Below are positions 48,128-57,558 of a stretch of 64,000 bases of DNA, one piece after another. The notes beneath the pieces are model-generated. The model searched no databases. It saw only the letters and a list, made by a program, of their open reading frames with translations, and had not been told where the DNA came from. Location of the stretch: contig NZ_AHMM02000016.1 in assembly GCF_000243675.2 (NCBI RefSeq), positions 128,382-192,381 on the forward strand, written 5' to 3'. The translations under genes and the position numbers were made by a program. The DNA comes from Leptospira inadai serovar Lyme str. 10. GTDB taxonomy: Bacteria > Spirochaetota > Leptospiria > Leptospirales > Leptospiraceae. Position 1 is the first letter of the stretch, and each line of letters starts with the position of its first letter.

Positions 48128-51100
48128 TTATCCGCTTTTATTAAATTTTCCGTTACTCACTCTCTTCTCCAGCATGTAATACAGAACGGGCAATGCAAAA
48201 AGAGTAATACCGGTACCGCTAATGAGTCCGTAAACGATCACAGTCGCGAGCGGTCTTTGAACGTCGCTACCGATTCCCGTTGCGACCGAGGCCGGAAGAA
48301 GTCCGAGGGCAGCAACCGTAGCAGTCATTAGAATCGGTCTCAATCGATTCGTGGCACCGGATATCACCGCGAGCTTTAACGGTACCTTATTAGCTATTAA
48401 TTCGTTTAGATGCGAGACCATAATCACACCGTTTTGAATTGCGACTCCGAAGAGCGCTATAAAACCCACCGAGCTGGATACGTTTAAGGTCATTCCCCGC
48501 ACTATTAATGCGATTAGGCCTCCGAGAAGGGCAGCGGGCACGATGGACAATAATAAAAATGCGTGTCTAAGATTTCCGAAGGCTACGTAAAGAAGCGTAA
48601 ACATCACGCATAGTATAAGAGGAAGAATTATGGACAATCTTCGATTCGCTCTTTCTTGATTCTCGAGTTGACCTCCCCAAACTATTCTATATTTCTTAGA
48701 ATCGTATTTTATTTTGTGAGAAATATTCTCCTTCGCTTCCGAAACGAAGGAAGACAGATCTCGTCCATGTAGATTAACTTTTACCGTTAAGTGTCTTTGA
48801 TTGGATTCCCTTGTAATCGTACTTTCTCCCGTCGTTAATTTTACGTTCGCGACTTGAGAAACGGGAATTTTCGCGCCGTTCGGAGAAGTCAGCATTAAAT
48901 TACTGATCGCTTCCGGCGTATTTCTAAACGCTTCCCCGTATCGGACCGTAATATCGTATTTTTTTTCGCCGAGAAATAGATTGGAAATCGCTTGTCCTCC
49001 GATGGCCGCCTCTATGAGGTCGGAGATATCGGAGACGTTTAAGCTATATCTTGCGGCGGTGGCCCGATCTATTTTTACCTGTATTTGAGGTAGGGGTGGT
49101 TCCTGATCGATTCCCACGTCGGAAGAGCCCGGGGTCGACTTTAAAACCTCCGCTATTTTCTTTGTAAGCTCGCGGGTCTCCCTAAAATCGTCTCCGAAAA
49201 CCTTGATAACCAATTCGCTGTGGGCACCGGAAATTTTATCGTTTACGTTATCGATCATAGGTTGGGAAAAACTGATCGTGTAACCCGGCATTTTTAAATA
49301 ATGATCCCTGAGCGCACCTACAAGTTCCCTCTTGGTTCGCCCGCTTTTCCAAGTGTCGTACGGCTTTAGTCCTATCGAGCATTCTATATGCGATGGAGTC
49401 CAGGAATCGGTGCCATCGTCGTTACGTCCGGTTTGCGTAATTACATGCGAGACTTCTTCGAATTTCAGCGTTTCCTTTCGTAAGTCGTCGGCCATTTCCG
49501 CACCTTTAGCTAGAGAAATTCCGGGAGGAAGTTGTACTTGAAGCCATATAGAGCCTTCGTCCAATTCGGGTAAAAAATCCTTTCCGATTACTATAAAAAG
49601 AGCGAAGCACAGTAATAACGCACCGGCCGCGAATTTTAAAATCCGTAACGGATGCTCTATCAGGTCCGTGATTTTTTTTTGATAAAGAACCGTAATTCTT
49701 TCCAGCCACTTATTGTGATAAAGCCGTTGAGGCCGTTTATAAGCGATATAGGAGATCGCCGGAATCAACGTTAAGGCGATGAATAGCGCGCCCGCTAATG
49801 CATATCCGACGGTGTAGGCCATAGGCGTAAATAGCTTTCGTTCGATTCTTTCGAATGCAAAGAGCGGGATATATGCGGTTATAATGATTAGAGTGGCGAA
49901 GAAGATAGGGGAGGCAACGGCGGAGGCAACTTTTGCCACATCAGGAATCTGTAATGTATCCGCCTCCTTCTCCTCTTTCAACTTAAGAATGCTTTCCATC
50001 ATGACGATGGAGCCGTCCACTATGATGCCGAAATCGATGGCTCCTAATGAAAGTAAATTCGCGGGAATGTTCGTGAAATTCATCAGGATAAATGCGATTA
50101 ATAGGGAGATCGGAATCGTAAGGGCGACTAATAGAGCACCTCTAACATTCCCCAGAAAAAGGATCAGAACTACGATCACTAATCCGATCCCTTCTAAAAG
50201 GGTTTTAGATACTGTGTTTAAAGTAGTGTTGACGAGATCGATCCTGTCCATATACGGAACGACTTTGACGCCGGACGGGAGAAGGCCGTTGTTCAGTTCA
50301 TCCACTTTCGCATGAACTCCCTTAAGGACCGCACTCGGATTTTGGTATCTCAGGAGTAAAACTATTCCGGACACCTCGTCATTCTTAAAATCCCGTCCTA
50401 AGATTCCTTTTCTTCCAAGTTCGCCTAATTTTAAATCACCCAAGTCCTTTAAAAAGATAGGAATTCCTTTTCGAGTATCTACTACGATATGCCCGAGATC
50501 TTCCAGCGAACGGATCAATCCGATTCCTCTAACCACGTAGGCTAGGTCCCCCATTCTGAGGATACTTCCTCCGGAATTCGTATTATTCTTTTGGATCGTA
50601 TCGATCACCTGAGCCAATGATATATTGAATTGATTCAATTTATTAGGATCGATTTCCAACTGAAATTGAGTGGTAATGCCGCCGAAATTGGCGACATCGG
50701 CGACTCCGATCACTTGCTTCAGCTTTGGAATGACCACCCATCGTTGTAATTCCCTTAACTCCCGTGCATCCTTGCTAGAAGATTCGAGAGTATACCGGAA
50801 GATTTCTCCGATGGGGGAGGTGAGGGGATCCAATTCCGGCTTTGTGTCTCCGGGAAGTTGAACGCCTTCGATTCTTTCCTTGATTCTTTGTCGTGACCAA
50901 TAGTCTTCGACTCCTTCCTGAAAGACCAAGGTGATGACGGATAATCCGAAGGTGCTTTTGCTTCTAATAATGGATAAACCGGGCATTCCGTTGAGAGCTC
51001 GCTCCAGAGGAATCGTGATTTGCTCTTCTATCTCTTCCGCCGCTCTTCCCGGAAATTGGGTGATCACTTGGGAAGTGACGTCGGCTATATCGGGATAGGC

Positions 51101-51211
51101 TTCGATCGACAATTGAGTCCAGGAATAATACCCGAACACACATAAAAGTATAAACAGGACGAATATTAAAATTCGTTTTTCGATCGATTTTAGAATGTAT
51201 TGATGGATCAT
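48128..51211 (-). CDS. czcA: Heavy-metal efflux RND pump CzcA type
   Basis: 1027 residues with the RND layout of 12 helices and two large periplasmic loops. It starts in a membrane helix (RILIFVLFILLCVFGYYSW), then shows FPGRAAEEIEEQ and ERALNGMPG. Helix IV carries the proton-relay motif DFGIIVDGSIVMMES. The acidic DFG..VDG pattern is that of divalent-cation (Co/Zn/Cd or Ni) pumps, whereas Cu/Ag pumps such as CusA lack this aspartate pattern. The pump drives metal from periplasm or membrane through an outer-membrane channel. It is the last gene of the czcCBA operon, 50 bases after czcB. The metal remains inference. Confidence 0.92.
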   Translation of the reverse strand: MIHQYILKSIEKRILIFVLFILLCVFGYYSWTQLSIEAYPDIADVTSQVITQFPGRAAEEIEEQITIPLERALNGMPGLSIIRSKSTFGLSVITLVFQEGVEDYWSRQRIKERIEGVQLPGDTKPELDPLTSPIGEIFRYTLESSSKDARELRELQRWVVIPKLKQVIGVADVANFGGITTQFQLEIDPNKLNQFNISLAQVIDTIQKNNTNSGGSILRMGDLAYVVRGIGLIRSLEDLGHIVVDTRKGIPIFLKDLGDLKLGELGRKGILGRDFKNDEVSGIVLLLRYQNPSAVLKGVHAKVDELNNGLLPSGVKVVPYMDRIDLVNTTLNTVSKTLLEGIGLVIVVLILFLGNVRGALLVALTIPISLLIAFILMNFTNIPANLLSLGAIDFGIIVDGSIVMMESILKLKEEKEADTLQIPDVAKVASAVASPIFFATLIIITAYIPLFAFERIERKLFTPMAYTVGYALAGALFIALTLIPAISYIAYKRPQRLYHNKWLERITVLYQKKITDLIEHPLRILKFAAGALLLCFALFIVIGKDFLPELDEGSIWLQVQLPPGISLAKGAEMADDLRKETLKFEEVSHVITQTGRNDDGTDSWTPSHIECSIGLKPYDTWKSGRTKRELVGALRDHYLKMPGYTISFSQPMIDNVNDKISGAHSELVIKVFGDDFRETRELTKKIAEVLKSTPGSSDVGIDQEPPLPQIQVKIDRATAARYSLNVSDISDLIEAAIGGQAISNLFLGEKKYDITVRYGEAFRNTPEAISNLMLTSPNGAKIPVSQVANVKLTTGESTITRESNQRHLTVKVNLHGRDLSSFVSEAKENISHKIKYDSKKYRIVWGGQLENQERANRRLSIILPLILCVMFTLLYVAFGNLRHAFLLLSIVPAALLGGLIALIVRGMTLNVSSSVGFIALFGVAIQNGVIMVSHLNELIANKVPLKLAVISGATNRLRPILMTATVAALGLLPASVATGIGSDVQRPLATVIVYGLISGTGITLFALPVLYYMLEKRVSNGKFNKSG

Positions 51212-51261
51212 TTTATTTTAATTTTCTACTATATTGCCAAGACCGAAAGATCCGAAACCGT

Positions 51262-52383
51262 CTATTTCACTTTCAATAGATAAAAACTTCCGTCCGTAAT
51301 GATACGGTCGCCCACGATTAAGCCGTCTATTATCACCGCGTCTTCCGTCAGGGATTCGGTGTCATCGGTCTTGACTTCGCGCTTCTCGTAACTTTTTTCC
51401 GACTTTTTGACGAACACGAATTTTTTATCCCCTTCCTGTATTAGAGCTTTAGAAGGAATTAATATACTTTTCTTCGGTTTCGATTGGAATATGACGGTGG
51501 CAAACATTCCCGGTTTCAGTTTCCTTTCGGGATTTTGGAATTCCACACGGACTTTTACGGTCCGGCTTTCCGAGTCCAGAATATCGTCCATGAATAGGAC
51601 TTTTCCGTTGAAATTCTCTTCCGGATAGGCCGAAACCCTCGCGAAACAGGAATCTCCTGCATTCACGAATCTGATATCCTTTTCCTGAACGTTCGCCGTT
51701 ATCCAAACGCTAGATAAATCGGCTATCGTGATCAAGGTCTCGTTCGCATCGTTATGAAATTCTCCGGGCGCGATATTCATCGACACGATTCTTCCTTTTA
51801 TCGGGGAATAGACCTTTAGTGGTTCTCCGAGGGCGGTATGTTCCGGATCTATTTTATACATTTTTAATCTTATTTCCGACTGATTCAACTGGCTCTTGAT
51901 CACCTCGTAATTCGTTTTGGCCTGTTGAACTTCCTTTTGCATTCCGACTCCATGCGTTAGCAGATCGGTTTGTCTTGTTAAATCTATTTCCGCCTGCAGT
52001 AGCTGGGCTTTGGCGCTCAAATAATCTTTTTGGGCTTGGGCCAATTCGGGAGTGTCGATGCTGAATAAAATCTTACCCGGCGAGACAGGCTCTCCTAACT
52101 TTACATAGAGCGTAACGATTCTTCCGACCAAAGGAGGAGTCACCTTGACCATCTTAGTCGAATTCGCCTCGACGGAGGCCGGTGCCTGAATTTCCTTTAC
52201 AAAATCCTTCAGATGAACCTCCCCTATGTGAATTTTACTCCGGAGAGGAGAATTTTCAGGAATGATAAAATAATCGCCTTCGATTCTAAAATCTTCGATC
52301 GGTTCCGAGTCGGTGATTTTCTTTTTGCAGTTTGCCGAGTTTAGCAAAGACGGGAGTAAGACTAAAATTAATAGTTTCTTCAT
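51262..52383 (-). CDS. czcB: Metal-efflux periplasmic adaptor (membrane fusion) protein CzcB type
   Basis: 373 residues from the ATG at 52383, whose ATGA overlaps the czcC stop by 4 bases and has GGGAAA upstream; an in-frame ATG at 52398 is less likely. The signal ends LLNSANCKKK, so it is probably a lipoprotein. The HlyD-like architecture is visible: a barrel/lipoyl half (VKVTPPLVGRIVTLYVKLGEPV), a helical hairpin (KDYLSAKAQLLQAEIDLTRQ), the second lipoyl half (VYSPIKGRIVSMNIAPGEF), a beta barrel (VWITANVQEKDIRFVN) and a C-terminal domain. It bridges CzcA and CzcC. No Met-rich copper motif is seen. Confidence 0.9.
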   Translation of the reverse strand: MKKLLILVLLPSLLNSANCKKKITDSEPIEDFRIEGDYFIIPENSPLRSKIHIGEVHLKDFVKEIQAPASVEANSTKMVKVTPPLVGRIVTLYVKLGEPVSPGKILFSIDTPELAQAQKDYLSAKAQLLQAEIDLTRQTDLLTHGVGMQKEVQQAKTNYEVIKSQLNQSEIRLKMYKIDPEHTALGEPLKVYSPIKGRIVSMNIAPGEFHNDANETLITIADLSSVWITANVQEKDIRFVNAGDSCFARVSAYPEENFNGKVLFMDDILDSESRTVKVRVEFQNPERKLKPGMFATVIFQSKPKKSILIPSKALIQEGDKKFVFVKKSEKSYEKREVKTDDTESLTEDAVIIDGLIVGDRIITDGSFYLLKVK

Positions 52384-53663
52384 ATACTGATTTCCCATAT
52401 TCCGGATGCTCTCTGCAACTCCACCACCTTCGTAACGTAATTCCGGAGATCCTGATAATAAGCGAAGTAAACGCTATTCAATGTTCGTTGCGCCGCCAAT
52501 ACGTCCGTGAGTGTCGTATTTCCGCGTTTATAGTTGTACATTCTACCCTGAAAAACCTTTTCGGCGTCGGCCAAGATACTGCTTTTGTATATCTTTAGCT
52601 GTTCCTTAGCCAGTTGGTATTGCAAATAGGCCGTCTTTACCTGCACTTCCACTTTCAACTTGGTAGCTTCAAGGTCCACTTCGGATTTACTTATCCGATA
52701 CTTCGCCATTTCCAAATCTCCGGTGTACATATTCGAAAGCGGCATGGTAATTCCGAAAAAATATGTCAAGGCATAGTAGGAGGGACTCGGACCGGTTGCA
52801 TTCGTGGACCTAGTATAAAAATTGTTTGCAACCTCGAAATTAAAATTCGGAACCCGATTCGCTTCCGTTAATTTCAGATTATATCTGGAAGAGACTTTAT
52901 CGTATCTAGCTGCGATTACATCCGGCCTATTTTCCATAGCGAAGGCGATCAGCTTTTCAAGATCATATTCCTTCGGTTGAATATTCAGGTCTCCTCGGGG
53001 ATAGAATAATCTACTTCTATCCTTCTTACACATAAAAAGAATCATATTCAGAGCCGCTGCTCGCAGATCGGATTCGGAGGAGATCAGGTCGTTCTTCATT
53101 AAATTCGCTTCGACCTGGGATTGCGTCACGTCCAGTTCGGTGATGTCGCCGAATTTCAATTTAATGGCATTCGATTCGGCCAGTTGAAAAAGGGATTTAT
53201 ACGATTCTTCCTTTCTCTTCGTAACCAACATGATCGCGAGAGTGTTTACGTACGTTATCGTAGCATCCGCTCTGAGTTGAAGAAGAAAGTCCGCGAATTG
53301 AGCCCGGGATTGATCGGCGACTGCCGTTTGATAATCGATGCGAGCCCCTCTCTTTCCTCCCAATTCAACCGTCCCTTGAAAGCCGGCGTACCATTGCTGC
53401 GGTAAATGCTTAGAGGATATATCTGCGGATTGATTTCCCAATACTAGATTCGGATTCGGAAATTTACGCGCGACGTCGATTTCGGATTTGGTTATATCAA
53501 CGTTGTATTTTCTAGACGCTAGTTCGTAATTATTGTCCAATACTTCGTTGAGATACGTTTGGAAATCGATTTCTCGAACCGGGGCCTCTTTCATTAGATC
53601 CGATTGAGAAAATAGACTGATTATCGGAAAAAGCACCAGTATGTAAAGGATTCGATGTTTCAT
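52380..53663 (-). CDS. czcC: TolC-family outer-membrane channel CzcC type
   Basis: 427 residues with a signal peptide (HRILYILVLFPIISLFSQ). It shows the repeated TolC-type coiled-coil halves: DNNYELASRKYNVDITKSEIDVARKFPNPNLVLGN (region), FAMENRPDVIAARYDKVSSRYNLKLTEANRVPNFNF (region), and a YKRGNTTLTDVLAAQRTLNSVY motif near the end, typical of CzcC/OEP proteins. It forms the outer-membrane exit of the metal pump. It overlaps czcB by 4 bases and starts 12 bases after the 53676-54827 gene, so the four genes form one operon. Confidence 0.9.
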   Translation of the reverse strand: MKHRILYILVLFPIISLFSQSDLMKEAPVREIDFQTYLNEVLDNNYELASRKYNVDITKSEIDVARKFPNPNLVLGNQSADISSKHLPQQWYAGFQGTVELGGKRGARIDYQTAVADQSRAQFADFLLQLRADATITYVNTLAIMLVTKRKEESYKSLFQLAESNAIKLKFGDITELDVTQSQVEANLMKNDLISSESDLRAAALNMILFMCKKDRSRLFYPRGDLNIQPKEYDLEKLIAFAMENRPDVIAARYDKVSSRYNLKLTEANRVPNFNFEVANNFYTRSTNATGPSPSYYALTYFFGITMPLSNMYTGDLEMAKYRISKSEVDLEATKLKVEVQVKTAYLQYQLAKEQLKIYKSSILADAEKVFQGRMYNYKRGNTTLTDVLAAQRTLNSVYFAYYQDLRNYVTKVVELQRASGIWEISI

Positions 53664-53675
53664 ACTCTTGTTCGC

Positions 53676-54827
53676 TCAAAATTGTATCGGATAAAAAGCC
53701 GAGATCGTGACGTTGGTAAGGCTCGCGTGAAACTGATTTTGAATATGCGCCGAGATGACCGTATAGGACAATTTTGATTTAATTCCGAATATGGTCGGAA
53801 ATTCCAAAAATGCGTTGAATGCAAGCGCATCCTTATTCGAAATATGTTCTTTTGTTTTAGGTTTATAACTCAAGAATGCGGCCGAATAGGGATCCACTCC
53901 CAAGTTAAAGACCAATTGATTGAAAGTAAGTAGATCTAGTTTTCTACTCGTGTACCCGTCCGCTAATACGATGGCCGCGAACTCCCGCTGATTATAATTG
54001 CTAAGCGAATTCATGAGCATTAGGGGATCTTTTAATCCGGCCAAATAATTATAGGCTCCGAAAGCTCGCACATACTCTTGCGGATTGAAATTTCCGGAAG
54101 AATCAACGCTGCTTAAAGCCAGGAAAGGTTCGTTTCTATTTTTTATATATAAGTCTCCGTCCGCATTCAAATATCCGATTCCACCTGCTACACCTAACCT
54201 AAATCCGTCGGAATTCGATTTACCGAGAAAAAGTACGGGCAGAAGTAAGGAATAAAATCCTTTCATATCGGTTCCTAGATCCTCCCGTTTGGTTCTATTC
54301 TGTAGTCGTGTGTTTACGAAATTCACGAGTCCGAAGTTATTAAAGGTAATATTATCCGGCAGAGAATCCACTTCCTGATTGTCCATATCGAAGGTCGAAG
54401 TGCTACTGAGGAACTGGAATCCGAACCAATCCGAAATTTTAAAGTCCCTGGATTTAATTTCCAGAAATAGATTCGGCTTTACGTAGTGGGACTGGGTCAT
54501 CAGACCTACGTAATCCCCCCTACGAATTGCAGCTTCGGTATGAGAAAGGCTAATTCCCGGATTTACCGAAAAATACTTCGTCCTATATTTTTCCGTTTCT
54601 TGATTTTCCTTTCTTAGTTTCTCTTCCAGACTGACTGCGGTGTTCTCCTTAATAAGTTCCCCCCAACGGTCGATTTCTTGCGTATATACGGGATAAGATA
54701 GGGAAAAGAGGAAAGCGAGTCCGCAAACTTTTAATAAGAATGACCCAAGTCGAAGCTGAACGAATTTGCTTCTGCATCGATCGATCGAAGCCGACGAGAC
54801 TTTATATTTTGAAGATTTTCTCGGCAT
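53676..54827 (-). CDS. Unknown envelope protein leading the czc operon
   Basis: About 383 residues from the ATG at 54827. The open frame reaches 54908, and the true start is uncertain because neither ATG has a well-spaced ribosome-binding site. A hydrophobic export segment lies at about residues 33-48 (VCGLAFLFSLSYPVYT) after a basic N-terminus. The mature part is rich in aromatic and alternating residues (LFLEIKSRDFKISDWFGFQFL, GFRLGVAGGIGYLNADGDLYI, FGIKSKLSYTVISAHIQNQF) and ends in Phe (FYPIQF), typical of outer-membrane beta barrels. No family is recognised. Being first in the operon with czcC 12 bases on, it probably serves metal efflux or sensing at the outer membrane. Confidence 0.68.
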   Translation of the reverse strand: MPRKSSKYKVSSASIDRCRSKFVQLRLGSFLLKVCGLAFLFSLSYPVYTQEIDRWGELIKENTAVSLEEKLRKENQETEKYRTKYFSVNPGISLSHTEAAIRRGDYVGLMTQSHYVKPNLFLEIKSRDFKISDWFGFQFLSSTSTFDMDNQEVDSLPDNITFNNFGLVNFVNTRLQNRTKREDLGTDMKGFYSLLLPVLFLGKSNSDGFRLGVAGGIGYLNADGDLYIKNRNEPFLALSSVDSSGNFNPQEYVRAFGAYNYLAGLKDPLMLMNSLSNYNQREFAAIVLADGYTSRKLDLLTFNQLVFNLGVDPYSAAFLSYKPKTKEHISNKDALAFNAFLEFPTIFGIKSKLSYTVISAHIQNQFHASLTNVTISAFYPIQF

Positions 54828-55290
54828 TCTCCAGAGTCGAAGCTCCGGGGCGAAAGACTTCGCTTTACAAACCCGGAGAATCATCGTAATTACGGATAGA
54901 GAATTCATTTCATTGAAAAAGGAAAGTCATTTCTTTCTAGATTCCTGCTTACACGAAACTTCAAGTGCGGGAGCCTTAACAATATCTTTTCCATATTTTA
55001 GCCTTAGTACAGGATTAGAATTTTATTAGAAATTCATTAGGATTCATCCCGGAGAATTTGTCAAATTTCCGAAAAACGATCGTTTCCTCTACGTCAAAAA
55101 AAGTCGAAACGAACGACAGGGTCGCGTCCGCTTATCAAACGATAAACTTATTGAAAACGTAAACTAGCATTTCTCTCGCGTATCGTAAATCGCGAGTTTT
55201 TGCAGGAGATAGTAAAGAATCCTCGGGATTCACTTCGTTTTAAGATTTTGATTTTCAAATTAGCGAGAAACGGAAAAAAAGGAGTATCCT
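54828..55290. promoter_or_regulatory. Divergent regulatory region of the metal-efflux locus
   Basis: 463 bases between the czc operon (minus) and the two-component genes (plus). It contains the phased TTAG array (55003-55042). On the minus strand a TTGACA (55064-55059) lies 17 bases from CCTAAT (55041-55036), a plausible promoter for the efflux operon whose -10 lies inside the array. AAGGAG, 6 bases before the response-regulator ATG, is a strong ribosome-binding site. Confidence 0.55.
55003..55042. promoter_or_regulatory. Four TTAG motifs at exact 11-bp period, candidate response-regulator operator
   Basis: TTAG occurs at 55004, 55015, 55026 and 55037, each exactly 11 bases apart. The last three extend to ATTAGAA, ATTAGAA and ATTAGGA. 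Direct repeats spaced by one helical turn are how OmpR-family regulators bind, and an OmpR-family gene starts at 55291. The array overlaps the -10 of a minus-strand promoter candidate. Confidence 0.6.
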
Positions 55291-55974
55291 ATGAAAATCC
55301 TCATCATCGAAGACGATGTTCGAATGGCCGATCTTATTAAAAGAGGATTGGAAGAGGAAGGCTTTGAAGTTTCGGTCGCATACGACGGCAATATGGGCAG
55401 AAAGTTGTCCTTAAATTACGAATTCGATTTAATTATCACCGATATAGTTCTCCCGGTTTTTAGCGGATTAGAATTATGCAAAGAGATCAGAAATATAAAA
55501 CCGTATATTCCGATCATCATGCTGACCGCTCTCGGTGCGACGGACGATAAGGTGGAAGCTTTCGACGCCGGAGCCGACGACTATCTAGTAAAGCCCTTCG
55601 ATTTCAGGGAGCTTCATGTGCGAATTCGGACCCTGCTAAAAAGGGCGAATGCGAGCGGTAGTGGTCAGGGATTTTTGCTAAGATTCTCCGATTTAGTAAT
55701 GAATATGCAGACAAAGACGGTTTCCCGTGCCGGAGTGGAGATCGAATTGACTCCGAAAGAGTTTAAGTTTTTGGAATACTTAGTGAGAAATAGCGGTCGA
55801 GTTTTGTCCAGGCGGGAAATAGCGGAAAAGGTTTGGGGCACGAATTTCGATACGGGCACGAATTTTATAGACGTATATATAAATTACTTACGAAAGAAAA
55901 TAGACAGAGACTTTTCCACGAAACTGATACATACTAAATCCGGAATGGGTTTTATACTAAAAGAAGGCCCGTGA
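55291..55974 (+). CDS. OmpR/PhoB-family response regulator (CzcR/CusR-like)
   Basis: 227 residues from an ATG with AAGGAG 6 bases upstream. The receiver domain has the acidic pair in IIEDDV (residues 8-9), phosphoacceptor Asp51 in IITDIVLP, Thr79 in MLTALG and Lys101 in YLVKPFDF. The winged helix (about 130-225) shows LTPKEFKFLEYLVRNSGRVLSRREIAEKVWG and FIDVYINYLRKKI regions typical of the family. It probably controls the divergent czc operon in response to metal. The histidine kinase starts 3 bases after its stop. Confidence 0.93.
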   Translation: MKILIIEDDVRMADLIKRGLEEEGFEVSVAYDGNMGRKLSLNYEFDLIITDIVLPVFSGLELCKEIRNIKPYIPIIMLTALGATDDKVEAFDAGADDYLVKPFDFRELHVRIRTLLKRANASGSGQGFLLRFSDLVMNMQTKTVSRAGVEIELTPKEFKFLEYLVRNSGRVLSRREIAEKVWGTNFDTGTNFIDVYINYLRKKIDRDFSTKLIHTKSGMGFILKEGP

Positions 55975-55977
55975 CTC

Positions 55978-57348
55978 GTGAAAATTAGACTTAAGCTAAC
56001 CTTATTATTCACCGCACTTTTTTCCACCTTACTTTTGATGTTCGCGCTTACGGTTTATGCTTCTTTTAGTAATAATAGAGAAGAAGAATATTATAAAAGA
56101 CTAAAAAGCCAGGCGGTCACGAAGGCCGAGCTCCTACTGGAAGCGAAAGTTCCACCCGAGGTACTTCAGCTGATCTACAAAAGTTCCCCGAATTCGCTTT
56201 TCGAGGAGGAGATCGCCATCTACGACGAAAATTTGAAGCTACTGTACCATGACTCGGTGGAGTTGGACAAGGTTAAGGAGACGCCGTCCATGTTTCAGGA
56301 TATCCTGGAACGAAGCGAAATCAAATTCTATACGAATAATCTTCAGGCGGTAGGATTGCTGCATATTCATGACGGGAAAAAATATATCATAACCGCTGCG
56401 GCTATAGACGGGTACGGGTTTGCAATTCTACAGAAGCTTAAATACAGACTGATCATAGCCTATATCGTTATGGTTGGTCTGACCTTAATTTTAGGCCGCT
56501 TATTCGCCAAGCAATCCTTAAATCCGGTGTCCAAGCTAGTCGGCAAAGTCGCGGAAATTACCGCCACGAGTCTTGATTCGAGAATCGTAGTCGGAAAAGG
56601 AAAGGATGAAATAACCGAACTGGGTCTCACCTTTAACGAAATGTTAGATCGGTTAGAAAAGTCGTTTAAGGCGCAAAAAGAATTCATCTCGAACATATCT
56701 CACGAATTGCGCACGCCTTTGTCTGCGATCGTTGCCGAGTTGGAATTATCGCAAAACAAGAGAAGGACCGTCGAGGAATATAGGAAAATCATAGGACTTA
56801 CTTTATCCGATTCGAAAAAATTGGTTCGGCTAATAAGCGACTTACTTGATCTCGCAAAAACGAGTTACGATCCCTCCGCAATCAGTTTTAGGCGCGTTAG
56901 AATCGACGAAGTGCTATTGGATGCAAGATCCGAATTGATCGCCAAAAATAAGCATTATAACGTCGATTTGGTTTTTAGCGACGATTTCGAACAATCGGAG
57001 GCGCTTACTATAAGCGGGAACGAATATCTAATAAAATTAGCTTTCGTGAATATTATGGAGAATGGATGCAAATTCTCGCCGGACAATCGATCTCAAGTTT
57101 TCATTAAAATGGGCCAGGAGAATTCACTGATTCTTGAATTTAAGGATTGCGGGATCGGAATCGAAAAGGAGGACCTGCCGAGAGTCTTTAACTTCTTCTT
57201 TAGGGGTGGGAACGGAAAATATGCGGAAGGAAACGGAATCGGTTTATCTTTGACGCAAAACATCGTCTTGCTTCACAAAGGTTCGATCGACATTCAGTCG
57301 AAGCCTAAGGAAGGGACGTCCGTAAACCTGGAGTTCGATTTATCTTAA
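55978..57348 (+). CDS. Membrane sensor histidine kinase of the metal two-component system
   Basis: 456 residues from a GTG 3 bases after the response-regulator stop. Two membrane helices (LTLLFTALFSTLLLMFALTVY and YIVMVGLTLILGRLFA regions) enclose a periplasmic sensor of about 130 residues. HAMP (about 175-230) is followed by the H-box NISHELRTPLSAI with His near 240. The N-box is IMENGCKFSPD (about 359), and the G-boxes are DCGIGIEKEDLP and GNGIGLSLTQNIV. The arrangement matches CusS/CzcS-type kinases. The periplasmic loop is likely where metal is sensed, though no clustered His or Cys site is evident. Confidence 0.93.
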   Translation: MKIRLKLTLLFTALFSTLLLMFALTVYASFSNNREEEYYKRLKSQAVTKAELLLEAKVPPEVLQLIYKSSPNSLFEEEIAIYDENLKLLYHDSVELDKVKETPSMFQDILERSEIKFYTNNLQAVGLLHIHDGKKYIITAAAIDGYGFAILQKLKYRLIIAYIVMVGLTLILGRLFAKQSLNPVSKLVGKVAEITATSLDSRIVVGKGKDEITELGLTFNEMLDRLEKSFKAQKEFISNISHELRTPLSAIVAELELSQNKRRTVEEYRKIIGLTLSDSKKLVRLISDLLDLAKTSYDPSAISFRRVRIDEVLLDARSELIAKNKHYNVDLVFSDDFEQSEALTISGNEYLIKLAFVNIMENGCKFSPDNRSQVFIKMGQENSLILEFKDCGIGIEKEDLPRVFNFFFRGGNGKYAEGNGIGLSLTQNIVLLHKGSIDIQSKPKEGTSVNLEFDLS

Positions 57349-57558
57349 GTTGCTTTTTATTGGCATTGCCCTTAACCATTCGCTTTCGCCGATATTCGAT
57401 GATCGTTTTGGGCAGGCAATGCGAGCGTTATCATCTAAATTTCAGAGTTTGAAAGGACATTCCTTTCCTATCAATCAACTCGTTCCGGTTAAAGGTAACT
57501 TGAAGACTTGTAGACGGTCCGGAAACTTTTCCTATCATGAATACTTATAAAGATTCGG

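Noticed and set aside
57350..57550. Plus-strand open frame directly after the histidine kinase
   Set aside because: No start signal, no recognisable protein features; also checked for a tRNA in this gap and found none.
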